This document shows, in pieces, positions 36,217 to 44,744 of a stretch of DNA of 64,000 nt. Position 1 is the stretch's first letter, and the number at the start of each line of letters is the position of its first letter. Origin of the DNA: Alopecurus myosuroides (lineage: Eukaryota; Streptophyta; Magnoliopsida; Poales; Poaceae); assembly GCA_028641055.1 (NCBI GenBank), contig CM054059.1:434190167-434254166 (forward strand), written 5' to 3'. The translations under genes and the position numbers were made by a program. The notes under the pieces are model-generated. The model was given only the letters and a program-made list of their open reading frames with translations, was not told the DNA's origin and ran no database searches.

Positions 36217-36891
36217 AGCAACCTGCAATCTTTTTTCTCACTTGAACTCTTATCAGATCCCCGGGATGCCGGGAGCAGATGTAACAGACTATCTTTATTT
36301 TGCTTGCTACTCAGTTTTTATGCCCACTCTGTTTACGTTGACATTAATCAATTTGAACGACACTGGCTTAATGCCGAGTTGTGTTTCCATGCGAGTCCCC
36401 GAGTAGCATTTCTTATTCACCCTGTCTTTTCATCTCTGCTCTACCTGCGACTTGTCGCTTTTTTGGTATTCGAGTCACAAGAATCAAGTAGCAGGGCTGC
36501 AAGTACTTAGCCGCTAGAAACAATCATGGTAACGCAGCCCACCACTTAGCCGAGAAGACGAAAACAGGGAACAAAAAGTAACCGACAATCTACTCGGTTC
36601 CTGCACTCTTTCTTCCTTAGTGATTTTCGTGTGCTCATTGACCTTTTGCTTGTTCTCTTGCTTGCCATGAAGCCGGGTTTCGGACAGCAGCAGAGTCGAA
36701 GAGTTGGCATATAGGTTTAAACACAGTACTCAATGCACTTATGAGTTCTGAAGTGGAGCAACCGAATAGACAAAGGAACAAGCCGAGTAAAAACACTTAA
36801 AGCAATTTTGGACGAGGGCAGTCCCCGAGAACAATTTCAGATTGCAGAGTAGAATTTCAACTCGGATAGGAGGGTACATACACATCTTTGC
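36217..36891. other. Convergent spacer between antisense gene and pol of the inner element
   Basis: No gene is seen. Both flanking genes end towards this 675-bp spacer, so their transcripts would overlap tail-to-tail unless both end here. It contains CCGAGTAG motifs. Confidence 0.6.
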
Positions 36892-39800
36892 TTACGAATG
36901 AAAACGACGAAGTAGAGCTACATTCCAGGGACGCTTGGTTTCCTCTCCAGCTTTATCTGCCCTGTTCGCCTGCGATGGGCGCACATCTACAAGATAGTAC
37001 GCGTCATTGTGCAGCGCTTTGCTGACAATGAAAGGCCCTTCCCATGGAGGAGACAACTTGTGCATCCCGGCTGTGCGCTGCACAAGCCTAAGGACCATGT
37101 CTCCTTCTCGGAAAACCCTTGGGTTCACCTTTCGGCTATGATAGCGCCGCAGGTTTTGCTGGTAGATAGCCGAACGTGACAGAGTCAGCTCTCTTGCTTC
37201 TTCAAGCAGGTCAACGTCGTCTTCTCGAGCTTCTCTCGCCTCCACCTCAGTGTAGAGGGCTACTCGGGGGGAGTCATGCTCTAAGTCTATTGGCAACACG
37301 GCCTCAGCCCCGTATACCAAGAAGAATGGCGTGTAGCCGGTTGACCGGTTAGGGGTAGTCCTTAGACTCCACAACACCGCTGGCAACTCTTCTAGCCAAC
37401 ACCCGGGTGTTTTCAGCAGTGGCTCAATCAGCCTCGGCTTGATGCCTGCCAGTACCATCCCATTTGCTCTCTCAACTTGCCCATTGGAGGCAGGGTGCGC
37501 GACTGATGCAACGTCTAGTCGGATATGCTTATCTCTGCAGAATCGCACCATTGCCCCCTCTGCAAAGTTGGTGCCATTGTCGGTGATGATACTGTGCGGA
37601 TAGCCATATCTCATGATCACATCCTTCACGAACTTCACGGCTGTGACCCCATCACACTTCCGAATAGGTTTCACCTCGATCCACTTGGTGAACTTGTCCA
37701 CCATGACCAAGATATGTGTCATATTGCCTTTAGCCGGCTTGAAAGGACCAACCATATCCAAGCACCAAACAGCAAATGGCCATGTGATAGGAATTGTTTT
37801 CAACTCGGAAGCTGGCATGTGAATCTTACTTGCAAACATCTGGCAGCCAGCGCACTTCCTCACAATATCCTCAGCTTGCTGCAGCGCGGTGAGCCAATAG
37901 AAGCCATGCCGAAAAGCTTTCTTGACTAAAGCCCGAGAAGAGGCGTGATGCCCACATTCCCCTTGATGTATCTCCACCAGGATTTCTTCTCCTTCCTCTG
38001 GGCTCACACAGCGTTGCAGCACACCAGTGGCACTTCTCTTATGCAGCACATCTCGGACTATGGTGTAGCTCTTGGACCTTCTCTGAATCTGCCTCGCGGT
38101 CACCTCATCTTCAGGTAAAGTGCCGTCCCTTAGAAAGGATAATATGGGCATTGCCCAACTCGGTGTCTCCCGCACGGGAAACACTGGTTCGTCCATTTCC
38201 ATTGGGACAGGCTCTGGTGGTTGCACAGGAGGGGTAGGAGCGCTTCTCTGCAGCCCGGACCGATTGGCGAGAACTTCTTTGATGAATGCAACAGCTTCTG
38301 GGTTGAGGGCGGCAGTCCCCGAGTAAGGAGTGGCAGTCCCCGAGTAAGGAGTGGCAGTCCCCGAGCAGGGAGCGGCAGTCCCCGAGTAGGGAGCGGCAGT
38401 CCCCGAGTAGGGAATGGCAGTCCCCGAGTAGAGGACGGCAGTCCCCGGGTTCCCTGCAGCACTCTCCCAGTCAATCTCCATTGGGTCAGATTCGTCACTT
38501 GGCAGAGAAGGAACAAAGATGGATTCCGAGTTGGGGGAAGGCTTGATGGATGGCTTCCTCAAATGCTCCAAGGCAATCCCTGCCGGGATGGACTGCCGAG
38601 AAGATCCCAACTTGGACAGCTCGTCTGCTGCTTCGTTCTCTGCTCGATGAATGTGCTGGAACTCACAGCCTTCGAAAAACCCAGTCATTGACTGCACCAG
38701 GAAGCGATACGATGCCATGTTAGCATCCAAAGCATCCCAGGTACCTGAGACTTGCTGCACCACCAGATCTGAATCGCCATAGCATATAATGCGCTGCACA
38801 CCAACCTCCTTTGCTACTCGCAAGCCATGCACCACTGCCTCGTACTCGGCTACATTGTTGGATGCCTTGAAATGAATCTGCAGCACGTATTTGAGTTGAT
38901 CCCGCTTGGGTGATGTAAGCACAACGCCAGCACCAAGGCCTTCTTTCACCTTTGAGCCATCAAAGTGCATTTTCCAATAGTTGGAAACTGGAGCGGGAGG
39001 TTCGTACTGCATCTCGGCCCAGTCCACAAGAAATTCCGCCAAGACTTGAGACTTGATTGCTTCTCTTCTCGCGTACCCGGGAGCGTACGCGGCCAGCTCG
39101 ATTGCCCACTTGGCTACTCTGCCACTTGCTTCCTTGTTTCCCATAATGTCCGAGATGGGAGCAGAGCTCACAACAGTGATGGGGTGCTCCTGGAAGTAAT
39201 GTTTCAGCTTCCTGGCGCCCAGGTACACACCATATGTCATCTTCTGGTAATGTGGATAGTTTTGTTTGGAACTGGACAGCACTTCACTGAGATAATAAAC
39301 TGGGCGCTGCACACTCTTGCCTTCTTCTTCTCGCTCCACCACTATCACCACGCTGACTACTCGGTTAGTCGCAGCAATGTACAGCAGCATAGGCTCCTTG
39401 GGTAGCGGACTAGCCAAGACAGGAGCGCTAGCCAGCATTGCTTTCAGCTCATTGAATGCCACATCCGCCTGTGGAGTCCAGACAAACTTGTCACTCTTCT
39501 TCATCAGCTGGTACAGAGGCAGAGCCTTCTCGCCCATTCGGCCAAGAAAACGGCTCAGAGATGCCAGACAACCCGTGAACTTCTGCACATCCTTTAATGA
39601 TCTCGGCAAAGACATGCTCTCAATAGCTTTTATCTTAGACGGATTGGCTTCAATGCCCCGACTAGAAACCAGAAAACCGAGTAGCTTTCCAGCTGGTACA
39701 CCAAAGGTACACTTACTCGGATTCAGTTTCATTTTGTACCTGCGTAGGTTAGCAAAGGTTTCCTCCAAGTCGGCAAGCAGAGTATGTGTTTTATTCGTTT

Positions 39801-40422
39801 TGATGACAATGTCATCTACGTACACCTGCACATTCTTGCTGAGCTGGTCGTGCAAGCATTTCTGCATGCATCTCTGATAGGTTGCACCCGCATTCCTCAG
39901 GCCAAAACACATGACACGATAGCAATAAGCCCCGTACGGGGTAATGAAAGCAGTCTTTATTTGATCAGCAGGATTGAGTGCAATCTGGTGGAAACCAGAG
40001 TAGGCATCTATGAAAGACAACAGTTCACAGCCAGCAGTGGAATCGATCACCTGATCGATGCGGGGTAGCGGGAAGGGATCCTTGGGGCATGCCTTGTTCA
40101 AGTCGGTGTAGTCGACGCACATGCGCCATGCGGTGGCAGCCTTGGGATCTTCCTTTTTCTTCTCGACCATGACCGGGTTGGCTAACCAGTCCGGGTGCAG
40201 CACTTCCATGATGAAGTTGCTGATCAGCAGCTTGGTGATTTGATCACCGATGGCCTTCCTTCTCTCATCCCCGAAGCGGCGCAAAGCCTGCTTCACGGGC
40301 TTGGCGTCAGGACGCACATGCAAAGAGTGCTCAACCAACTCCCTCGGGACTCCTGGTAGATCTTCATTGGTCCAGGCGAAAACATCCCGATTCTCACGGA
40401 GGAAGTGGATGAGCGCGCTTTC
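36892..40422 (-). CDS. pol: Inner element pol: reverse transcriptase, RNase H, integrase
   Basis: The frame follows directly, in the same phase, after the TAG at 40425-40423. RT motifs include the catalytic YVDD at 39822-39811. RNase H is recognised by MHFDGSKVKEGLGAGVV, NVAEYEAVVHGL, YGDSDLVVQQ and NEAADELSKLGS. A 7-fold repeat encoding Ser-Gly-Thr-Ala-rich units separates RNase H from integrase. Integrase has the HHCC domain (CGHHASSRALVKKAF to CAGCQ) and DDE residues in CLDMVGPF, ITDNGTNF and NGQVERANG, all present. The C-terminus ends LLRRFHS without a chromodomain, unlike the element at 1-6000. No break is seen within this part. Expression depends on reading past or around the TAG upstream. 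Confidence 0.93.
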   Translation of the reverse strand, partial: ESALIHFLRENRDVFAWTNEDLPGVPRELVEHSLHVRPDAKPVKQALRRFGDERRKAIGDQITKLLISNFIMEVLHPDWLANPVMVEKKKEDPKAATAWRMCVDYTDLNKACPKDPFPLPRIDQVIDSTAGCELLSFIDAYSGFHQIALNPADQIKTAFITPYGAYCYRVMCFGLRNAGATYQRCMQKCLHDQLSKNVQVYVDDIVIKTNKTHTLLADLEETFANLRRYKMKLNPSKCTFGVPAGKLLGFLVSSRGIEANPSKIKAIESMSLPRSLKDVQKFTGCLASLSRFLGRMGEKALPLYQLMKKSDKFVWTPQADVAFNELKAMLASAPVLASPLPKEPMLLYIAATNRVVSVVIVVEREEEGKSVQRPVYYLSEVLSSSKQNYPHYQKMTYGVYLGARKLKHYFQEHPITVVSSAPISDIMGNKEASGRVAKWAIELAAYAPGYARREAIKSQVLAEFLVDWAEMQYEPPAPVSNYWKMHFDGSKVKEGLGAGVVLTSPKRDQLKYVLQIHFKASNNVAEYEAVVHGLRVAKEVGVQRIICYGDSDLVVQQVSGTWDALDANMASYRFLVQSMTGFFEGCEFQHIHRAENEAADELSKLGSSRQSIPAGIALEHLRKPSIKPSPNSESIFVPSLPSDESDPMEIDWESAAGNPGTAVLYSGTAIPYSGTAAPYSGTAAPCSGTATPYSGTATPYSGTAALNPEAVAFIKEVLANRSGLQRSAPTPPVQPPEPVPMEMDEPVFPVRETPSWAMPILSFLRDGTLPEDEVTARQIQRRSKSYTIVRDVLHKRSATGVLQRCVSPEEGEEILVEIHQGECGHHASSRALVKKAFRHGFYWLTALQQAEDIVRKCAGCQMFASKIHMPASELKTIPITWPFAVWCLDMVGPFKPAKGNMTHILVMVDKFTKWIEVKPIRKCDGVTAVKFVKDVIMRYGYPHSIITDNGTNFAEGAMVRFCRDKHIRLDVASVAHPASNGQVERANGMVLAGIKPRLIEPLLKTPGCWLEELPAVLWSLRTTPNRSTGYTPFFLVYGAEAVLPIDLEHDSPRVALYTEVEAREAREDDVDLLEEARELTLSRSAIYQQNLRRYHSRKVNPRVFREGDMVLRLVQRTAGMHKLSPPWEGPFIVSKALHNDAYYLVDVRPSQANRADKAGEETKRPWNVALLRRFHS
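38311..38457 (-). repeat. 21-bp tandem repeat (7 units) inside inner pol
   Basis: Units start at 38311, 38332, 38353, 38374, 38395, 38416 and 38437, each close to GGCAGTCCCCGAGTAGGGAG on the plus strand. Being a multiple of three, it keeps pol in frame and encodes repeated PYSGTA-like units. The unit contains CCGAGTAG, the element's recurring motif. Confidence 0.93.
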
Positions 40423-40425
40423 CTA
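40423..40425 (-). other. In-frame TAG between protease and RT of the inner element
   Basis: GAG GAG AAA TAG GAA AGC is read on the minus strand. The outer element has a Gln codon (CAA) in the comparable stretch (SAQEKALVEF), so CAG to TAG by one transition is the simplest origin. A programmed readthrough stop is the alternative. Confidence 0.85.
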
Positions 40426-43400
40426 TTTCTCCTCCAAACCGGAACCAATGATGGCCACACGCTCCGGGAACTCGGGGTCAACCTGAACTGTCTTGGTCTC
40501 CTTGGCAGCTTGGAACGCAGTACCATGCTGAGTACTCGGCACACCTTGTGCGCCAGCTTGCGCGGACTGAGCCATGGCCACCACCTCGTACATCTTCTTC
40601 TTCTCGGCAGCAATCACCATCGATTCCGCCAGCTGAGAGCTAGCAGAGGCACACTCCATGGACTTCTTGTAATCTCCCGAGATGGTGATGATGCCATTGG
40701 GACCAGGGATCTTCATCTTCAGATAAGCCACATGAGTAGAGGCCATGAACTTGCTCAGAGCAGGCCTGCCGAGTAGAGCATGATAGGGGCTCTGATGATC
40801 CACCACCTCAAACTGCAGGCGCTCAGTGCGGCAGTTCTCCCGAGTACCGAATAGCACATCAATCCACACTCGGCCAATCGGATTGCATGAGATCCCGGGC
40901 ACAATGCCATGGAAGGTGGTCTTGCTGGGCAGCATCATGTTCTCGGCCAGGCCAAGCTTCTCGAGTGTGTCCTTGTACACGATGTTGATGCTGCTGCCGT
41001 TGTCGATCAGCACCTTGCTGAACCTCACATTCTTCTCGGGGCCCAGAAAGGTGGGATCCAGCACCAAGGCATAGGTACCCGGATTGGGCATCACCTTAGG
41101 GTGATCCGCCCGAGTCCACCTGATCTCCTGGTCGCACCAGTACATGTAGTGAGGGACAGCCGGAATCACTGCATTGACCTCCATGGCCCGCCTGTGCTGT
41201 GACTGCTTGTCGACTGCCTCCGAGGTGAAGATCATATAGCTCTCATGGTGCTCTTGGTACTGGTTGGAGCCATTGCCCCCATTGTTGCCATTGTTGTTGC
41301 CCTGATAGTTGTTGTTGCCTCTGTTGTTGTTGTTGCGGTTGTAGTTGTTGTTGTTGTTGCGGTATCTCTCGTTGTTGAAGTTCCGGTTGGCTCCTAAAGC
41401 CACCTGGTTGACGTTCTCTCTTCTCGGATATACTGGCGGCCGAGTTGCGGGAGCGCGAGTAGGCTGAACAGTAGCATTGGCAGCTGGCAGAGGAGGAGGA
41501 GGAGGCAAGCCATCACTCTTGATCACATCCCACCACTCGCACTGCCGAGTAGTGTGGTTAGCTGGCCTCGAGGGATGATGAGTGTGAAATCTGCATGGGC
41601 CATCCTTCATGTCATCGAAGACAAACTTCTTCGGCTGCTCGGAGTTCCCGCTACCCGGCTGCGCAGTGCGGAACGGTTTCTTGTTGCCTTGGCCCTGGTT
41701 CTGGTTCTGCCCGTAGGCTCCAGCAGGTTTCTGCCTTTGGCCACCACCGCCTCCGACATTCACTGCGTTCACCTCTTCGGGATCATACCGAGTATCTACT
41801 CGGCGCTTGTTGCGGAACTCGTTGCGCTTGCTACTGTTGAAGTTCCTTCTCGGCTCAGAGGAGTCCATCAATGGCTGAGTAGGATCACCGAGTGCGTACT
41901 GATCCGCAATCTTGATGGTCTCGGCCAGGGTATTCGGCATCTCCCTCTGCAATCTCTGCCAAAGCATGCTGCCATGTCGGCAACCCTGCGCAAACCAAGT
42001 GATGGCCTGTGCTTCATTCACACCCTCACAGGTGTTCCTCAAGGTACTCCACCGAGTAAGGTACTCGCGGTTCGTCTCGTCTTCTCGCTGCCGGCAAGCC
42101 GACAACTGCTGTGGCCTATTCGGCCTCTTGTAGGTGCTGGTGAAGTTGCTGACGAATGCGTCCGAGAAGTCCAGCCAGCAGTTTATGCTGTGCTTGGGCA
42201 AGTTGTTGAGCCAAGTGCGAGCTGGACCCTCTAGCATCTGCGGGACGTACCGCACTGCCCATCTCCTGTTGCCACCCGCAATATGGACTGCGGTGACGTA
42301 GTCGTTGAGCCAATCTTCAGGCTTGGTGCTTCCATTGTAGCTCTTGGTGCCTCTTGCGAGCTGGAAGCCCTTCACGGACGGCTCGTTCATGATGCGCGGG
42401 CCAAAGCACTCGGGGCCAGGAGGACCCGTGCTCTCAAGCCGCGCCGACAAGCTGAGACGATCCAGCTGGTGCCTTGCATCTCCAGGCGCCAACACACGCT
42501 CACCGACACGGTCATGAATGTCATAACCAGCCATCTCCATAGCCGAGTAGCCATCATCATACCTATCCACCTGCATAGCTGCAGGCTGCTCCACCGGGTT
42601 GGCGACTGGTGCCACTGGGCGCGGCTGCTGCCTCTGCCGGGTAGGCTGAGCTGCGGGTTGCCGAGAAGTACCCGGACGCGCGGCTTCTCGGATACGGCTT
42701 TGAGCTTGATGGGCTTGAGAGCCTGCTCTTGCAGCGTTGTGTTCCTGCCCGGGCTGCTGCGGCACAGCAACCTGTTTCGCGGCAGCAGCCGGGTCATACA
42801 CCTGCATTTGCCTGTCTCTACCCGAGCGCCCGCTGCGGCTCTTCTCGCGGCTCGGATGCGGAGACGAGGCCTGATCGTTAGATCTAGCCGCGTGCGAGTG
42901 AACCACCTGCGAAGCTCCAGCTCCCGGGTTGGCCTTGCGGAACTCCTCGTTCTGCCTGGCAGCCTCCAGCACCAACTCGTTGAGCCTCTCCTGCTGCCTG
43001 AGACGCGCCTCTCCATCTAGGCGCGGCAACTCGGCAGCCACGGCCTGCGCAGCCCTCAGCGTCTTGGCGGGTGTGCTGTACCTTGGCCTTGTGAAAGTGT
43101 TCGCGGTGGCGGACTGCGCGGGCTCCTCCGCAACTGTCGCCATCTCGGCACCCAGGTTGCTCCGCGTAGCGCCTACCCTGCTGGGCCTCCTGGCGACCGG
43201 CGTGAAGCCGTGAGCCTTGTTGTACTCGAGCTGGTCTAGACTCAGCTCAAGCCTGATCTTCTCCAACTCCGCCTGCTCGGCAAGCAGCTCCTGGCGTTGC
43301 CGCTCAAGCTGCTCCCTTGCGGCTAGGAGCTCGACATCGGTGGGAGTGGGCATGCCGGTTCGCGCTGCAGACGCGGGGATGACCGTAGACGTGGAAGGCG

Positions 43401-43875
43401 GCAGGTTGCTCTCCTTCTCGTAGGGCCGGTGGTTCCTGCCACCCGCGGGCGGATCGTCAACCTCCTCGACGACGGCCGCAGCGCCAGTAGCAGCTGCGCC
43501 AGCGTTTGCCGCCAAGCCCGTCACCATCACCTCAGCGCAGCACGCAGAGCTGCATGCGGGCCTTCCGCGAGCAGCAACTACTGCGGGAGGATCCTCCGCA
43601 TCGTGCACCAGCTCGGGGTAGGTGTGGTTGGCGACGGTGGCGACGTAGACGAGGTGAGAGCCGAAGGAGATCACCGAGCCGCCTTCCGGCATGGCCATGC
43701 CGCCGAAACAGCCGGCGTTGTCGGTGACGAAGTCGAAGGAGCCGAATCTGTGGACAAGGCCACAAACTACGCGCTCCGCTGACGAAGATCCCGTCCGAAC
43801 AGAAACTCCAGCCAGCGCCGCTGGTTGCCCCACGGTGGGCGCCAACTGTCGTGGTGGTGTCACGGCAGATGCCAT
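40423..43875 (-). CDS. gag: Inner element gag-protease, ending at an in-frame TAG
   Basis: I chose the ATG at 43875-43873: it is the first ATG after the LTR TATA box and lies inside the LTR, so the frame reads through the LTR end and primer-binding site (PRQLAPTVG). Next come a coiled-coil-like stretch (about 43350-43200, LLAAREQLERQRQELL), a disordered region, the gag capsid-like domain (about 42330-41880, WLNDYVTAVHIAGGNRRW), a CRFHTHHP...RQCEWW knuckle-like motif (about 41600-41545), an Asn-rich tract (41400-41270), and a protease with VLIDNGSSINIV (near 41011-40991). It stops at TAG 40425-40423, and pol continues in the same frame. An ATG further in (MPTPTDVELL, near 43353) is an alternative start. 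Confidence 0.88.
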   Translation of the reverse strand: MASAVTPPRQLAPTVGQPAALAGVSVRTGSSSAERVVCGLVHRFGSFDFVTDNAGCFGGMAMPEGGSVISFGSHLVYVATVANHTYPELVHDAEDPPAVVAARGRPACSSACCAEVMVTGLAANAGAAATGAAAVVEEVDDPPAGGRNHRPYEKESNLPPSTSTVIPASAARTGMPTPTDVELLAAREQLERQRQELLAEQAELEKIRLELSLDQLEYNKAHGFTPVARRPSRVGATRSNLGAEMATVAEEPAQSATANTFTRPRYSTPAKTLRAAQAVAAELPRLDGEARLRQQERLNELVLEAARQNEEFRKANPGAGASQVVHSHAARSNDQASSPHPSREKSRSGRSGRDRQMQVYDPAAAAKQVAVPQQPGQEHNAARAGSQAHQAQSRIREAARPGTSRQPAAQPTRQRQQPRPVAPVANPVEQPAAMQVDRYDDGYSAMEMAGYDIHDRVGERVLAPGDARHQLDRLSLSARLESTGPPGPECFGPRIMNEPSVKGFQLARGTKSYNGSTKPEDWLNDYVTAVHIAGGNRRWAVRYVPQMLEGPARTWLNNLPKHSINCWLDFSDAFVSNFTSTYKRPNRPQQLSACRQREDETNREYLTRWSTLRNTCEGVNEAQAITWFAQGCRHGSMLWQRLQREMPNTLAETIKIADQYALGDPTQPLMDSSEPRRNFNSSKRNEFRNKRRVDTRYDPEEVNAVNVGGGGGQRQKPAGAYGQNQNQGQGNKKPFRTAQPGSGNSEQPKKFVFDDMKDGPCRFHTHHPSRPANHTTRQCEWWDVIKSDGLPPPPPLPAANATVQPTRAPATRPPVYPRRENVNQVALGANRNFNNERYRNNNNNYNRNNNNRGNNNYQGNNNGNNGGNGSNQYQEHHESYMIFTSEAVDKQSQHRRAMEVNAVIPAVPHYMYWCDQEIRWTRADHPKVMPNPGTYALVLDPTFLGPEKNVRFSKVLIDNGSSINIVYKDTLEKLGLAENMMLPSKTTFHGIVPGISCNPIGRVWIDVLFGTRENCRTERLQFEVVDHQSPYHALLGRPALSKFMASTHVAYLKMKIPGPNGIITISGDYKKSMECASASSQLAESMVIAAEKKKMYEVVAMAQSAQAGAQGVPSTQHGTAFQAAKETKTVQVDPEFPERVAIIGSGLEEK
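43829..43846 (-). other. Primer-binding site of the inner element
   Basis: On the minus strand, GTTGGCGCCCACCGTGGG follows the 5' LTR end directly. It matches the site of the outer element, and TGGCGCC would pair with a tRNA ending GGCGCCA. Confidence 0.75.
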
Positions 43876-44744
43876 GGGATGGCTAAAGATGTGGGGACGA
43901 TGGACGCTGGAGGTGTCCGGGGAGGGATCACGCGACGAGTAGCCGCGTGAGGTGAGATCCACACAACACAAACAACACGATGTACCCAGGTTCAGGGCCC
44001 TCGTGAGGAGGTAAAACCCCTACTCCTGCCTTTCTCTATGTATTTCGATGTCTCTCCGAGTAGCCACAGTACAAATGATGTCGTTACCGAGTAGCCTCTC
44101 CCTCCTCTCCGAGTAGAGCTAGGTCAAGAACTTAGGGTTTCTAGGGTTTGCTATGAGCAACCGTTCGCGTCTATGGGAGCGTGCCTCGCGCAGGAGGCGG
44201 CGGGGCACCTTATATACACGGTGCCCAGCCGGATACGTCCAAATCTAAACAAGTGTCGACATAGTGTGCACACTGTCCTTTCTCCGAGTACCCGCTGACA
44301 GCTTTGGTCGTTGATCTTGGCTGCTTCTGTAAAGTCGTTGGGCAAAACTAGGGGACAGACTGGTATCACTGTACCTAGGCACAGAGTAGGCCCCCCTTAT
44401 CCTGCCACGGCCTGCTTCCATGCTGTCACTGTCAGGCAGGCCGTCCCCACGTGAACAGTAGTTCGAATGCTGCCAAGTACGGACCCAGGATACGCGGGAT
44501 CCTGTGTCAAAACGGCTCCTTTGACTTTCTGCCCGAGTAGGTTCCCGCCAATTCTACTCGGGCCAAACCTTCTACTCGTCAAGGTGGAACTTGATTGATA
44601 TCTCCTTCTGGTCATCTTGAGGTGAGACCGAGTAGCAGTCGACCGGGTAGCGAGTACCTGGTAGTCGGCTACTCGACCAAACCTCTCTTCTGTAAGCGGC
44701 CTTTACCACATGTCTTTACCCTACTCGGGGGTAACCCCCCGACA
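43847..44744 (-). repeat. 5' LTR of the inner element
   Basis: 898 bp, matching 29518-30415 except at one position that I noticed. The TATATAAGG core at 44216-44208 predicts RNA start near 44185; no ATG occurs from there to the gag ATG at 43875. Confidence 0.95.
44208..44216 (-). promoter_or_regulatory. TATA box of the inner element 5' LTR
   Basis: TATATAAGG on the minus strand, within GTGTATATAAGGTGCC. The same core is kept in the old LTR piece at 6001-6530. Confidence 0.7.

Larger units (their letters stand above)
29518..44744 (-). mobile_element. Inner Ty3/gypsy element (Tat-like), complete, with antisense gene
   Basis: Two 898-bp LTRs (29518-30415, 43847-44744) differ at one base that I can see (C at 30381, A at 44710). 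Perfect GGATC duplications lie at 29513-29517 and 44745-44749. Total length is 15,227 bp. In minus orientation the order is 5' LTR, primer-binding site, gag-protease, TAG, RT-RNase H-integrase, antisense multi-exon gene, polypurine tract, 3' LTR. Except for the single TAG between protease and RT, everything needed for movement is present. The element lies inside the outer element, so it inserted later. Confidence 0.95.

Noticed and set aside
38221..38691. Plus-strand frame with repeated SPRVGSG units
   Set aside because: It is only the opposite-strand reading of the 21-bp repeat in pol.
41554..43782. Several plus-strand open frames of 80-245 codons
   Set aside because: They lie opposite gag-protease of the inner element and show no domain.
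43875..43971. Frame extension of gag to 43971
   Set aside because: The codon there is TTG, not ATG; the first ATG after the predicted RNA start is 43875.
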